Positions 51,239 through 58,775 of a DNA stretch of 64,000 bases are shown here, in pieces. The notes under the pieces are model-generated. The model was given only the letters and a program-made list of their open reading frames with translations, had not been told where the DNA came from and made no database searches. Source of the stretch: JAGOTP01 sp964567995 (GTDB lineage: Bacteria; Patescibacteriota; Patescibacteriia; 2-12-FULL-60-25). Positions within the stretch are counted from its first letter, which is position 1. Every line of letters begins with the position of its first letter. Location of the stretch: positions 1 to 64,000 of the forward strand of contig CAZMOB010000003.1 in NCBI GenBank assembly GCA_964567995.1, given 5' to 3'. A program made the translations under genes and the position numbers.

Positions 51239-51841
51239 TTAGCTGGCGGCGACTTCGGTGGCTGGAGCTTCTGGCGAAGCAGCTTCAGTAGCTGGAGCCT
51301 CAGCAACGGGCGCTGGAGCTTCGGCTTTGACTTCTGGGGCAGCAGGAGCGGCACCAGCACCCATCTGCTCGCTCTTCGCGTTGATGACGCGAACGAAGGC
51401 GGCAGCGGGAGCGTTGAAGACGCTGAGCAATTGGCCCAATAACTGGGACTTGCTTGGCAACTTGGAGAGCGAGATGGCGTAGCTTCCATCAACGACTTTT
51501 CCGTCAAAGATACCACCAACCAATTTGATGGTCGTGTCCTTCCCGGCATCGCCGATGAGTTTTGCTGCCGCCATTTCATCATCCTTGGTAAAGGCGGCTC
51601 CCAACATTCCAGGCAAATTGGCGCCCATGATGTCGTAGCCAGCCTCTTTCGCCGCGAGACGAAGCAATGTCTTTTTGGCGACAATATACTTCACCCCTTG
51701 GGCATCCATTTTCTTGCGAAGATCTGTGACTTTTGAAACCGTCATGCCTTGGTAGTCAGCGAACATCACTGACTTTCCGGACTTGAAGGCCTCGGTCAAT
51801 GTCGCAAGTGCGTCTGTCTTTTGTTGACGAGACTTTGGCAT
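51239..51841 (-). CDS. rplJ: Ribosomal protein L10
   Basis: L10 is the stalk base that binds 23S rRNA and L7/L12 dimers. The 200 residues include KTDALATLTEAFKSGKSVMFADYQGMTV, KYIVAKKTLLRLAAKEAG and a C-terminal Ala/Pro/Glu-rich extension (EVKAEAPAPVAEAPATEA) that is longer than in E. coli (165 residues) and could be flexible. The ATG at 51841 is right because the longer reading would start inside the attenuator hairpin. Its leader carries an L10 regulatory element. Confidence 0.97.
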   Translation of the reverse strand: MPKSRQQKTDALATLTEAFKSGKSVMFADYQGMTVSKVTDLRKKMDAQGVKYIVAKKTLLRLAAKEAGYDIMGANLPGMLGAAFTKDDEMAAAKLIGDAGKDTTIKLVGGIFDGKVVDGSYAISLSKLPSKSQLLGQLLSVFNAPAAAFVRVINAKSEQMGAGAAPAAPEVKAEAPAPVAEAPATEAASPEAPATEVAAS

Positions 51842-51875
51842 AGATGAGGATCTTGAATGAGTTAGAAAGAAAACA

Positions 51876-51896
51876 ACCACAGGCTCTTCCCGTGGT
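51876..51896 (-). terminator. Attenuator hairpin in the rplJ leader
   Basis: On the minus strand ACCACGGG pairs with CCTGTGGT around AAGAG and runs into a T-rich stretch (TGTTTTCTTTC). A preceding stem GCTTA/TAAGC flanked by AAAAGT/ACTTTT lies at about 51905-51930. Together they form a plausible terminator/antiterminator switch. Confidence 0.7.
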
Positions 51897-51929
51897 CGTT
51901 CGTTCAAAAGTGCTTATGTAAGCGACTTT

Positions 51930-52012
51930 TTGACTGAGACGTCCTCGGCAAGGTTGAGCGTTTAACCAAGAGAATCTTGGCCTTGCTGTCTATGGAGTCT
52001 TTGGTTGTTCGA
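51930..52012 (-). promoter_or_regulatory. Ribosomal L10 leader element
   Basis: The minus strand carries the bacterial L10-leader core: ATAGACAGCAAGG, an inner stem CCAAGA/TCTTGG and the closing CCTTGCCGAGGACG. L10, alone or with L12, binds such leaders and represses its own operon. The element begins at about the predicted transcription start and is followed by the attenuator at 51876. Confidence 0.8.
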
Positions 52013-52016
52013 ACGA

Positions 52017-52045
52017 AGCCTACTAAACCCCTGAAAAAAGGTCAA
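52017..52045 (-). promoter_or_regulatory. Promoter of rplJ-rplL
   Basis: On the minus strand TTGACC (52040-52045) and TAGGCT (52017-52022) are spaced by 17 bp. Confidence 0.75.
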
Positions 52046-52082
52046 TGAGACCAAAACTAAGGCAACTTGTCGATAACCGTGA

Positions 52083-52835
52083 CTATTTTAGCAAAAAGGC
52101 CGCATGAACAACGGCTGTCACCTTTTTTCGAGGCGAACTCGTGTCGTAAGTACCATAGTCTGACAAGTCGGCAGAGTGTACCGCTGTGACCTGGAAGACC
52201 CCTGTATCGGCCGAGGCGATATCTCCCAGCGTGCCATTGCCCCCGCCTTGCAAAATCGCTTCGCCACGAGCCCGGGCATTTTTGGTGGCAGCAGTAAGCA
52301 ACTCAAGCTTGAGATCAGCAAGCTTTTCATAATAATATTCCAAACTTTGCGTAGACAAGCTCACCCCCTTCTCCGCCATCGCACCGGAAGCACCTTGTGA
52401 AAGGGCGCTGAGCTCTTGCACCTTGTCTGATTCAACGACGAGCACCTGGCTCGCAGAGTAGCCAGTAACAGCCGTTTGACCCGTCTTATAATCAACCGTC
52501 GTGACAACATCGGCTAAAAACATTGGCTGAATGCTAACCGCCTCCTTAGGAATCCCTGCGGCGGCGAGATAAGCGAGAAACGTGTCTCGACCTATGTCCA
52601 ATTTACGACCCGCATCGGCCTGACTGGTCTCTCCAACAAGTTGAGTAAGTGTCAGACTCCATTTCACCGTATCTGAATCGACCAAACGTTCGGTACTTCC
52701 TGTGACGGTCATCGTCTTTGGATCAGCCGGATGTGCATGATCATAGGCGTATCCCAATATGACAGCCGCCAAAACAAGGGCCAACGCGAGAGCAAATCGT
52801 GACCGCGGAGCAGAAGTCGACTGAAGCTGGTCCAT
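52083..52835 (-). CDS. SIMPL/DUF541 domain membrane-anchored protein
   Basis: This 250-residue protein has an N-terminal membrane helix (about 16-32; FALALALVLAAVILGYA) followed by a SIMPL (DUF541) domain: MTVTGSTERLVDSDTVKWSLTLT, YLAAAGIPKEAVSIQP, VTGYSASQVLVVESD. SIMPL proteins such as Omp28/BP26 are exported, form oligomers and lack a settled role. It lies 18 bp downstream of the holin-like gene and probably ends the cdd transcript. Confidence 0.88.
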   Translation of the reverse strand: MDQLQSTSAPRSRFALALALVLAAVILGYAYDHAHPADPKTMTVTGSTERLVDSDTVKWSLTLTQLVGETSQADAGRKLDIGRDTFLAYLAAAGIPKEAVSIQPMFLADVVTTVDYKTGQTAVTGYSASQVLVVESDKVQELSALSQGASGAMAEKGVSLSTQSLEYYYEKLADLKLELLTAATKNARARGEAILQGGGNGTLGDIASADTGVFQVTAVHSADLSDYGTYDTSSPRKKVTAVVHAAFLLK

Positions 52836-52853
52836 AGAAAAGGGAAAAATAGA

Positions 52854-53204
52854 TCAAGAAACTGACTGTTCTCGAACCAGAGCGTTTGTAACCCAGGAAA
52901 TCAACCAGAAGACGATTGCTCCAACAAGGGCTGATCCGAAACCGGCGACTTGAAAGCCCGGGACCAAAGCCGAAGCCAACCAGAACATCAACGCATTGAT
53001 CACAAAGGTAAACAGGCCGAGTGTCAGAAGATTGATCGGCAGAGACAAGATCAAAAGAATGGGACGGATGATCGCATTAATCAACCCAATTACGAAAGCG
53101 GTAACAAGAGCTGTGAAAAAGCCATCGACCTGCACACCCGGGACTATATATGACACGAGAATGACACCCAGAGCATTCAATGCGAGACGAAGCAAGAGAG
53201 ACAT
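52854..53204 (-). CDS. Small membrane protein, phage holin family 4-like
   Basis: This 116-residue protein has four hydrophobic helices and fits the small membrane family labelled phage holin 4: LLRLALNALGVILVSYIVPGVQVDGF, AFVIGLINAIIRPILLILSLPINLLTLGLFTFVINALMFWL, then VPGFQVAGFGSALVGAIVFWLISW. Despite the name these are usually chromosomal envelope proteins, and nothing phage-related is nearby. It lies 24 bp after xseB. Confidence 0.85.
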   Translation of the reverse strand: MSLLLRLALNALGVILVSYIVPGVQVDGFFTALVTAFVIGLINAIIRPILLILSLPINLLTLGLFTFVINALMFWLASALVPGFQVAGFGSALVGAIVFWLISWVTNALVREQSVS

Positions 53205-53228
53205 AGGAAATGAGAAAAGAATAACAAA

Positions 53229-53447
53229 TTATTCCTCCGTACTGGCGCCGTACTTGAGTTTAATCTCTTTAATGGTATTTTCCGCTTCTTGTAAACGCTC
53301 GCGCAAAGCGGCCGAGAGCTCCATCGCGCGCTCGAACCGCTTCAGCCCTTCATCCAAATCCGGTTCAGACTGCTCGAACCAAGCGGAAATTTCTTCTAGC
53401 TCTTTGAAGGCGTGTGCGACGTTGACGTCAGATTTCTTTTTAGCCAT
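53229..53447 (-). CDS. xseB: Exodeoxyribonuclease VII small subunit
   Basis: XseB (72 residues here) is the helical small subunit of exonuclease VII, binding several copies per XseA. The motif FKELEEISAWFEQSEPDLDEGLKRFERAMEL is diagnostic. ATG 53447 begins 10 bp after xseA; a longer reading would overlap xseA. Confidence 0.92.
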   Translation of the reverse strand: MAKKKSDVNVAHAFKELEEISAWFEQSEPDLDEGLKRFERAMELSAALRERLQEAENTIKEIKLKYGASTEE

Positions 53448-53457
53448 AGGGAGAAGG

Positions 53458-54633
53458 TTACGTAGAAGAAACGGTTGATACAACCATTCCATCTTTTACT
53501 TGAATTGACAATGGATCCCCTACTTTCAGACCGGCAACAGAAGATTGCACATTCCCCGTCGCTATTCGCACAATCGCATAGCCACGTTTCAGCACGGCTT
53601 CAGGCTGATGGCAACGGATCAGGCGGTCCAGCACGTCTAACCGTTCTTGGGATTTTTCGGACCAACGCTGCAAACGAGACTGAATCGTGGACTCAAGATG
53701 CGTAAAACGGAAACGACACTGACCGAGCCAGGCATCCGTTCGGACCATCACATGCTGAATTCTGGTCTCCGCATCCTCGATCCAGCCTTCCAATTGATCC
53801 CCAATTGATTCCTGCAAGGTCGCAAGCTCGTAGGCTACATCCATCCGATCCAAGACAAGACGACGGGCACAATCCGTTGGCGTCGATCCACGCACATCGG
53901 CGACTTCTTCCGCCAACGTCAGATCACGCTCGTGGCCGATACCAACGAGCGTAGGAACACGCGAAGAAAAGAGCGCACGCACGACTCGCTCGTCATTGAA
54001 GGCCATCAACTCCTCTAAGGAGCCGCCGCCGCGGGTGAGAACCAAGGCATCGTACGGACACTCATTATGTCTCTCTTGAACCGTCTGAATCGCCGCAACG
54101 ATCTGCTGGGGTGCCTGCGCTCCTTGCACCATGACATGGTAGAGGTCAATTTCGAGCCCGCCCCACCGCTCGGACAGAATACGCACAAAGTCGCCATACG
54201 CCGCACTCTCACGAGAAGCAACAAGGGCGATACGTCGTGGAAAACGAGTCAGTGTCCGTTTGCGAGTGGTTTCAAACAAGCCTTCTTTTTCCAACTTTAG
54301 ACGAAGCATCTGAAGCGCTTTTTGAAGCGCCCCCTCCCCCATCAACTCAACTCGATCAGCTGAGAAAGAAAATTTGCCGTACTTAGGATAGACGCGGGGC
54401 CAGCCGAAGAGACGAACACGCATCCCATCTTGAATCGGAACGTTCAGCTTAGCAGCGGGCATGAAGACGCTCACAAGTCCTCCTTCGTCTTTCAGATCGA
54501 AATTGATCCATTGCCCTTGAGAGCAACGATAGGAAGCGACTTCACCTTCTAGTGCGACCTGCTGACTATCCCAAATCGCCTTGAACGTGTCGTTCAAGTA
54601 GGCAATGAAGGCGGAGACCGTCATGACATGCAT
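53458..54633 (-). CDS. xseA: Exodeoxyribonuclease VII large subunit
   Basis: XseA degrades single-stranded DNA from both ends. The 391-residue protein contains the N-terminal OB-fold (ALEGEVASYRCSQGQWINFDLKD), the core motifs RRIALVASRESAAYGDF, LTRGGGSLEELMAFNDERVVRALF, VPTLVGIGHERDLTLAEEVADVRGSTPTDCARR and a C-terminal coiled coil with LKRGYAIV. The start lies one base after the cdd stop; an internal Met at residue 4 is also possible. Confidence 0.95.
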   Translation of the reverse strand: MHVMTVSAFIAYLNDTFKAIWDSQQVALEGEVASYRCSQGQWINFDLKDEGGLVSVFMPAAKLNVPIQDGMRVRLFGWPRVYPKYGKFSFSADRVELMGEGALQKALQMLRLKLEKEGLFETTRKRTLTRFPRRIALVASRESAAYGDFVRILSERWGGLEIDLYHVMVQGAQAPQQIVAAIQTVQERHNECPYDALVLTRGGGSLEELMAFNDERVVRALFSSRVPTLVGIGHERDLTLAEEVADVRGSTPTDCARRLVLDRMDVAYELATLQESIGDQLEGWIEDAETRIQHVMVRTDAWLGQCRFRFTHLESTIQSRLQRWSEKSQERLDVLDRLIRCHQPEAVLKRGYAIVRIATGNVQSSVAGLKVGDPLSIQVKDGMVVSTVSST

Positions 54634-54634
54634 A

Positions 54635-55132
54635 TTAAAAGCTGGGCTTCGGCAAGATAGGACGATAGCGATCGGTTTTCACTCCCAGCATAGACGGACC
54701 AAAGCCACGCGGCAACAGCTCCCGAATCGTAGAAACCGTAATTTTGGTTTTAGCCGTGTCACTGCAAATGACGATGAAATCTCGATCGATCAAATCAGCG
54801 AACTCAAACAACGCTTGGCGACAGGCTCCGCACGGCATCGCTGGTTCAGTTGTTGGTGTTTGGACTCCCGTTGCAATCACAGCCACCGCTTCGATCGCAC
54901 GATCGCTCAGGGTGCTCAAGTGCGTTAGAGCTGCCCGTTCGGCGCAAATCACGTTTGAGTAGGCCGCGTTCTCCATGTTAGCACCAATATAGGTGCGTTT
55001 TTGCATCGTTCGGATGGCGGCCCCGACATGAAAAGACGAATACGGTGCATAGGCATTCGCCATCGCTCGTTCAGCTTCGTCCAAGAGGAATTGGTCTTCT
55101 AACGTAAGATCTTGAAAACGCATCGGTTGCAT
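54635..55132 (-). CDS. cdd: Cytidine deaminase
   Basis: Cdd converts (deoxy)cytidine to (deoxy)uridine with a zinc-bound water. This product of about 165 residues has the zinc motifs VICAERAAL (Cys and catalytic Glu) and PCGACRQAL (two Cys), and YAPYSSFHVGAAI at the N-terminus. The C-terminal 25 residues (STIRELLPRGFGP onward) are as expected. ATG 55132 is preferred because TGC-TACGCT (hexamer 55144-55149) lies 11 nt upstream. It heads the cdd-xseA-xseB-holin-SIMPL transcript. Confidence 0.92.
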   Translation of the reverse strand: MQPMRFQDLTLEDQFLLDEAERAMANAYAPYSSFHVGAAIRTMQKRTYIGANMENAAYSNVICAERAALTHLSTLSDRAIEAVAVIATGVQTPTTEPAMPCGACRQALFEFADLIDRDFIVICSDTAKTKITVSTIRELLPRGFGPSMLGVKTDRYRPILPKPSF

Positions 55133-55186
55133 AAGTGGCACCAAGCGTAGCACAGGAACAATGCACTCGTCTTAGATCAGGTTTAT

Positions 55187-55216
55187 TTGACGAAAATAAC
55201 GTATTCTTGCTAAAAA
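55187..55216 (+). promoter_or_regulatory. Promoter of unit F1
   Basis: TTGACG (55187-55192) is followed after 18 bp by TAAAAA (55211-55216), or after 17 bp by CTAAAA, giving a leader of about 80 nt. Confidence 0.55.
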
Positions 55217-55299
55217 TGGAGCGCTTCGAAGAGCTGACGCACCTCTTTGAGCATCTCACGACTGTGCGTTGGTCCATTTGATTGAACCCGGAGGGTCAC

Positions 55300-55491
55300 T
55301 TGAAAGATTCGACTCGCTTTCAGGAGCAGAGGGCAGACAGCGCGAACGGCATCGGGGCCAACTACCTGTCCGAGGAAGCAACCACCCACGGGAGCAACCT
55401 CCGCTACAAGCACAGGGCTCGCGGTCGGCCCATGCGGGCGACCATCATCCGCGGGCACAAGCGACGCCAACACCACCCGCCCCGTCGCTGA
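55300..55491 (+). CDS. GC-rich unit F1: small Arg/His-rich protein
   Basis: A frame of 63 codons starts at a TTG 5 nt after GGAGG (55290-55294) and encodes a very basic product ending RARGRPMRATIIRGHKRRQ and HHPPRR. An in-frame TTG at 55282 is an alternative start. Nucleic-acid binding is suggested only by charge. It is followed by a terminator at 55506, which supports an independent transcription unit, but the TTG start and composition leave doubt. Confidence 0.4.
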   Translation: MKDSTRFQEQRADSANGIGANYLSEEATTHGSNLRYKHRARGRPMRATIIRGHKRRQHHPPRR

Positions 55492-55505
55492 CGGGCTCGA
55501 CCAAG

Positions 55506-55562
55506 AAAACACCCACCGCCTCTTCGCGCCCTCCGGTCTCCCCGGCAGGGCGCGGTGTTTTT
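55506..55562 (+). terminator. Terminator of unit F1
   Basis: CGCGCCCT (55525-55532) pairs with AGGGCGCG (55547-55554), extended by AAAACAC (55506-55512) with GTGTTTT across a left-hand bulge, and runs into TTTTT. Confidence 0.75.
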
Positions 55563-55572
55563 ACGCGCTTCC

Positions 55573-55602
55573 TTGACAAGGGAGGAGGGATTGCGCTACA
55601 AA
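55573..55602 (+). promoter_or_regulatory. Promoter of unit F2
   Basis: Consensus TTGACA (55573-55578) and TACAAA (55597-55602) are spaced by 18 bp, giving a leader of about 85 nt. Confidence 0.8.
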
Positions 55603-55694
55603 GACCGGTCGCACGAGCCCGTGCGCAACCCAAGCCAACGGCACATCCGCAAGAGGCCAGGGATCTTAAGGGCAATCCAGTTGAGGAAGAACCC

Positions 55695-55889
55695 ATGAGC
55701 ACGTCGACGGAAGAAGCGAAGCAGGCAGCGGCGCAGGCCAAGGAGGAGGCCGACGAGGCGAAGGAGGAGCAGGCCAGGGCCGAGGCCACCCAGGCCGACG
55801 CCGAGGCCGAGGCCGCGCGAGCCAAGACGGAGGAGGCGCGGGAGAAGACCGAGACCGCGCTCGACGAGGCCAACGCCGCCAGGAGCTGA
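55695..55889 (+). CDS. GC-rich unit F2: Ala/Glu-rich coiled-coil peptide
   Basis: This 64-residue product starts MSTSTEEAKQAAAQAKEEAD and consists almost only of Ala, Glu, Lys, Arg, Asp, Thr and Gln in a repeating pattern (AKEEADEAKEEQARAEATQAD), so it should be one long soluble alpha helix or coiled coil. It resembles LEA-like or apolipoprotein-like helices in composition. GAGGAAG precedes the ATG with suitable spacing. It has a consensus promoter and a strong terminator. No function can be assigned. Confidence 0.7.
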   Translation: MSTSTEEAKQAAAQAKEEADEAKEEQARAEATQADAEAEAARAKTEEAREKTETALDEANAARS

Positions 55890-55961
55890 GCAGCTACACC
55901 ACAACGTCTCCGGCGAGTGATCGCCCGAGCCACAACACGCGGCTGATCTAGTCGCGTCGCC

Positions 55962-55996
55962 CGCCCCGCAGGGAGATCTTCCAGCGGGGCGCGCAT
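55962..55996 (+). terminator. Terminator of unit F2
   Basis: CGCCCCGC (55962-55969) pairs with GCGGGGCG (55984-55991) around an inner GGGA-GATC-TTCC hairpin and is followed by CGCATTTAT. It separates F2 from the capA-like gene on the other strand. Confidence 0.8.
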
Positions 55997-56021
55997 TTAT
56001 CTAAGAAAAATAATATTTTAT

Positions 56022-57194
56022 TTACTCCTGGAAGTCAGTATCAGCCGCTCTTCGGAACACAAGCTCCTTCCCTTCTCTGACGGCTTGTTGAAGTTCCTGA
56101 TCTGAGATCTTGGCTAATGCTTCCAGGCGCGACATCAGATCCGATCCTTCTTCTATTTTTGGTTGGCTGAATTTGATACTCAAAGGAACCGGTAAGATTC
56201 GGATCGTATCCGAAGTAACACTCATTTCTATGGCGAGCCCCTGCTGCGTTTCTTTTGACCAATCCTGATCGAAGATAAAATTACCGAGGGACCAGACGAT
56301 GGGCTTATCTTTATAGCTCGAGAAGCCCTGTGCCCAATGCGGATGTCCACCGATCACAACATCGACTCCTTCATCGATGAGCCAATGCGCGAACTCGACA
56401 TTTTGTGCATCCGGACGATCACGATACTCGGTCCCCCAATGGAGATACGCAATCGTGAGATCCGCTGATTGTTTAGCTTCCATAATCGCTTCAGCAGCCT
56501 GAATTCGATTTATTGCATTATCCGTATTGTTCCAGCCTAAGAACGCCAGCCGCTCCCCTTTTATGGTCGTCGTTGCGAGCGCGATCAAGCCATCGTCGAC
56601 TTGATGACCGAAGACGGTGAATCCCGCTTCACGCAAGCGCGTCACAGAATCGGTATACCCAATTGAGCCTTGATCGAGGGCGTGATTGTTCGCTTGAGAG
56701 AGTGCATCAAAGCCTTGTTGCTTCAAGATCGGCAGCCAAGTCGGATCGAATTGAAAATCGATGGATTTTTCTGGTGGACGGCGGCTTGGTGTGATCGGCC
56801 CTTCTAGGTTTCCGATCGTCAGATCCGTGCCCGACAACCAATCAGCAGGAAGCTTACGGAATGGGTAGGCTGGGTCCCCTGATGTCTTGGTGCGCGCAGC
56901 AACATTCCGATCAAGCATGATGTCACCAACGACGAGGAGCGTGAGATCAGAAGTCGTCGCGGCAGAGACGATGGGATCAATCGCTGAACCAGTCGTCGAC
57001 GTCGTGAAAGATCCGGTTTCAATCGCTAGATCGAGCTGTGAAGATGTGACAACCGACGCCGCTTGTGGCGCGACGTGAGGTCGGATGTCCTGACGATTTG
57101 ATGATGTTGGAATAGATCGCCACAACCAGACAATGAGGGCGAGCAACACCAAGAGAACGACCAACAAGACAAGGCTGCGGGTTTTCTGAGTCAT
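56022..57194 (-). CDS. CapA-like metallophosphatase domain protein, membrane-anchored
   Basis: This 390-residue protein has an N-terminal membrane helix (about 6-26) and a CapA (poly-gamma-glutamate capsule, PGA_cap) domain: LLVVGDIMLDRNV, LTIGNLEGPIT, ALSQANNHALDQG, IAYLHWGTEYRDRPDAQN, DVVIGGHPHWAQG. The GD, GN(L)E, NNH and GHPH motifs form a calcineurin-like metal site. The family is linked to capsule or cell-wall hydrolysis, with uncertain activity. ATG 57194 is preferred over TTG 57200. It follows the C39-like gene by 6 bp. Confidence 0.9.
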   Translation of the reverse strand: MTQKTRSLVLLVVLLVLLALIVWLWRSIPTSSNRQDIRPHVAPQAASVVTSSQLDLAIETGSFTTSTTGSAIDPIVSAATTSDLTLLVVGDIMLDRNVAARTKTSGDPAYPFRKLPADWLSGTDLTIGNLEGPITPSRRPPEKSIDFQFDPTWLPILKQQGFDALSQANNHALDQGSIGYTDSVTRLREAGFTVFGHQVDDGLIALATTTIKGERLAFLGWNNTDNAINRIQAAEAIMEAKQSADLTIAYLHWGTEYRDRPDAQNVEFAHWLIDEGVDVVIGGHPHWAQGFSSYKDKPIVWSLGNFIFDQDWSKETQQGLAIEMSVTSDTIRILPVPLSIKFSQPKIEEGSDLMSRLEALAKISDQELQQAVREGKELVFRRAADTDFQE

Positions 57195-57200
57195 ACGCAA

Positions 57201-58070
57201 TTATTGCGGCATCAAGACAAGGACGATCTTTTGTCCGTTCGGAACGTCACCATCATTCCAATCGTGAATCGCGTCGAAAAACAAAGAGGCTCCGTAAAGA
57301 TAGTCTTTACCCTTACGCGTCCCTGGATCATTCGTGACGACTCGGCCATCGCTCAAATAGCCCTTCATCACGACCATGTGATACGGCGGGCCTCCATTGC
57401 GGAAATTCGGATTTTTGAGCGCCTTCCCCGAAGCAGGAACAATCACCGGATAGCCATTGGCAATCGCATTTTTTAAGGAATCGATATTCGTAACGGCTTG
57501 AATCACTGGCTGAAAGCCATAGCGCGCACGAGCAATGTCTCCAATGCGACCGAGTGTGACATCCGGTGGATCGCCCTGACTCGTCTCGTAGGCAACCAAA
57601 TCCAGAATCAAGCGGTCTGATTCATCCGGGGTAAAATCAGCCGTTTTGCCCGCAAGAAACCCCTGGACCATGAGCAAGGAGGCTTCTTCGCAGGCTTCCT
57701 GGTAGGGCATGTCCCAATTCTGTTTGGGGGCCTGCAACATAAATGGTACGGCGAGATTGGCTTCGGCTGGACGAGTACCTTCAAACAAAAATGGATCAAT
57801 CTTGGGAACGGTCGATGATGCGGTTCCAGATGGCTTTGTTGGAACAACGGGTTGTTTTATCGGAACCGTTGAAGTTGGATTGTTTGGTCGAGGAGTCGTT
57901 GGAGCCGTCACTGGAGTAGACGGTTCGGCGGGCTGATACGGAACAGCTACGGGAATAGCGGGACGACCGAGATCTTCGAGATACGGACGCCAGGCGCCAC
58001 GTGATGCGTAAGCCCCTAGCGCAACCACCACCAAGAGACCAGCCACGAAGAGAGGTTTTGTCGTACGCAT
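57201..58070 (-). CDS. Exported C39-like cysteine peptidase
   Basis: This 289-residue protein has a signal or anchor segment (about 5-22), a Pro/Thr linker (about 45-85) and a Peptidase_C39_2 domain (about 105-289). Residues expected for catalysis are Cys in YQEACEEASLLM, His in PPYHMVVMKGY and Asp in VTNDPGTRKGKDYLY. Such domains in CPR genomes are secreted and may process wall peptides or effectors. TACTCT on the minus strand lies 8 nt before the ATG. Confidence 0.88.
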   Translation of the reverse strand: MRTTKPLFVAGLLVVVALGAYASRGAWRPYLEDLGRPAIPVAVPYQPAEPSTPVTAPTTPRPNNPTSTVPIKQPVVPTKPSGTASSTVPKIDPFLFEGTRPAEANLAVPFMLQAPKQNWDMPYQEACEEASLLMVQGFLAGKTADFTPDESDRLILDLVAYETSQGDPPDVTLGRIGDIARARYGFQPVIQAVTNIDSLKNAIANGYPVIVPASGKALKNPNFRNGGPPYHMVVMKGYLSDGRVVTNDPGTRKGKDYLYGASLFFDAIHDWNDGDVPNGQKIVLVLMPQ

Positions 58071-58115
58071 ATACCCCCAGAGTACGAAGGAACAGCCAAT
58101 CTGGCTAGAGGTGCG

Positions 58116-58670
58116 CTACTTCTTCTTTTGATACATCCGTACCCCTTCTTCTTCCAAAATCGCTTCCCAGCCTGGCAATTCAAATGAATTGGAAATGATT
58201 CTCGCTCCCAGCGGCAACTCTTCGGAAAACTTTTTCGCCAAACGAATCATCACGCGCGGAAGTTGGTATACAAAGACAACATTGAATTCGCTCAACGAAA
58301 CATCCCAAAACGATTGGGATCGAAATACGGCTTGAGGCAGACGAAATAGCTTTGCCAATATCTTTGATCGCCACACTAAAATCGGATGGATCTCATACCC
58401 CACCGCTTCATCGACGCCTTCTTTAGCGGCAGCAAACACTAAACGACCATCACCAGAGCCTAAGTCCACCACTCGATCCGTCTCCGTCAGCTTCGCCAGA
58501 CGCAACATACGCTCCACTTTTTCGCGTTTACTTCCCACATAGGGTGCGTCTCCCCAAAAATGGGGAATGATGGTGTAGCTCAAAAATATCCCAACGACGA
58601 CGATCACCCCTACAACCATCAAGAACGTGCAGAGGAGTAAAAGAAGAAAGGAAAGTGTCATATATCTCAA
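58116..58670 (-). CDS. Membrane-anchored class I SAM methyltransferase, FAM173-like
   Basis: This 184-residue protein has an N-terminal membrane helix (about 4-34), then GDAPYVGSKREKVERMLRLAKL and the SAM site VVDLGSGDGRLVFAAAKEG with GYEIHPILVWRSKI. It parallels the protein at 10604 throughout, including the C-terminal FVYQLPRVM and SFELPGWE blocks (there FQLMRLM and AFDMPGWK). The layout matches FAM173-type protein-lysine methyltransferases. No ATP synthase gene is present here to test that link. It lies 45 bp upstream of the C39-like gene. Confidence 0.78.
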   Translation of the reverse strand: MRYMTLSFLLLLLCTFLMVVGVIVVVGIFLSYTIIPHFWGDAPYVGSKREKVERMLRLAKLTETDRVVDLGSGDGRLVFAAAKEGVDEAVGYEIHPILVWRSKILAKLFRLPQAVFRSQSFWDVSLSEFNVVFVYQLPRVMIRLAKKFSEELPLGARIISNSFELPGWEAILEEEGVRMYQKKK

Positions 58671-58775
58671 ACGGTGGCGAGCTTACGAATTCGGACGCGA
58701 TCAAGCGTACCGAACCGTAGAGCCCACCACCGAAGGGTCGACATGAAACCTCGTTGATTCAAGTGGCCTTGAAGA

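Noticed and set aside
51842..51907. Longer N-terminus for L10 starting at 51907
   Set aside because: The extra residues have no similarity to L10 and the region is occupied by the attenuator hairpin.
52854..53204. Phage or prophage remnant suggested by the holin-like name
   Set aside because: The family name is historical; the gene lies in a housekeeping operon and no phage genes are nearby.
55445..55996. 183-codon minus-strand ORF opposite unit F2, rich in Ala and Ser
   Set aside because: It is the complement of the low-complexity Ala/Glu coding sequence and spans both the F1 and F2 terminators.
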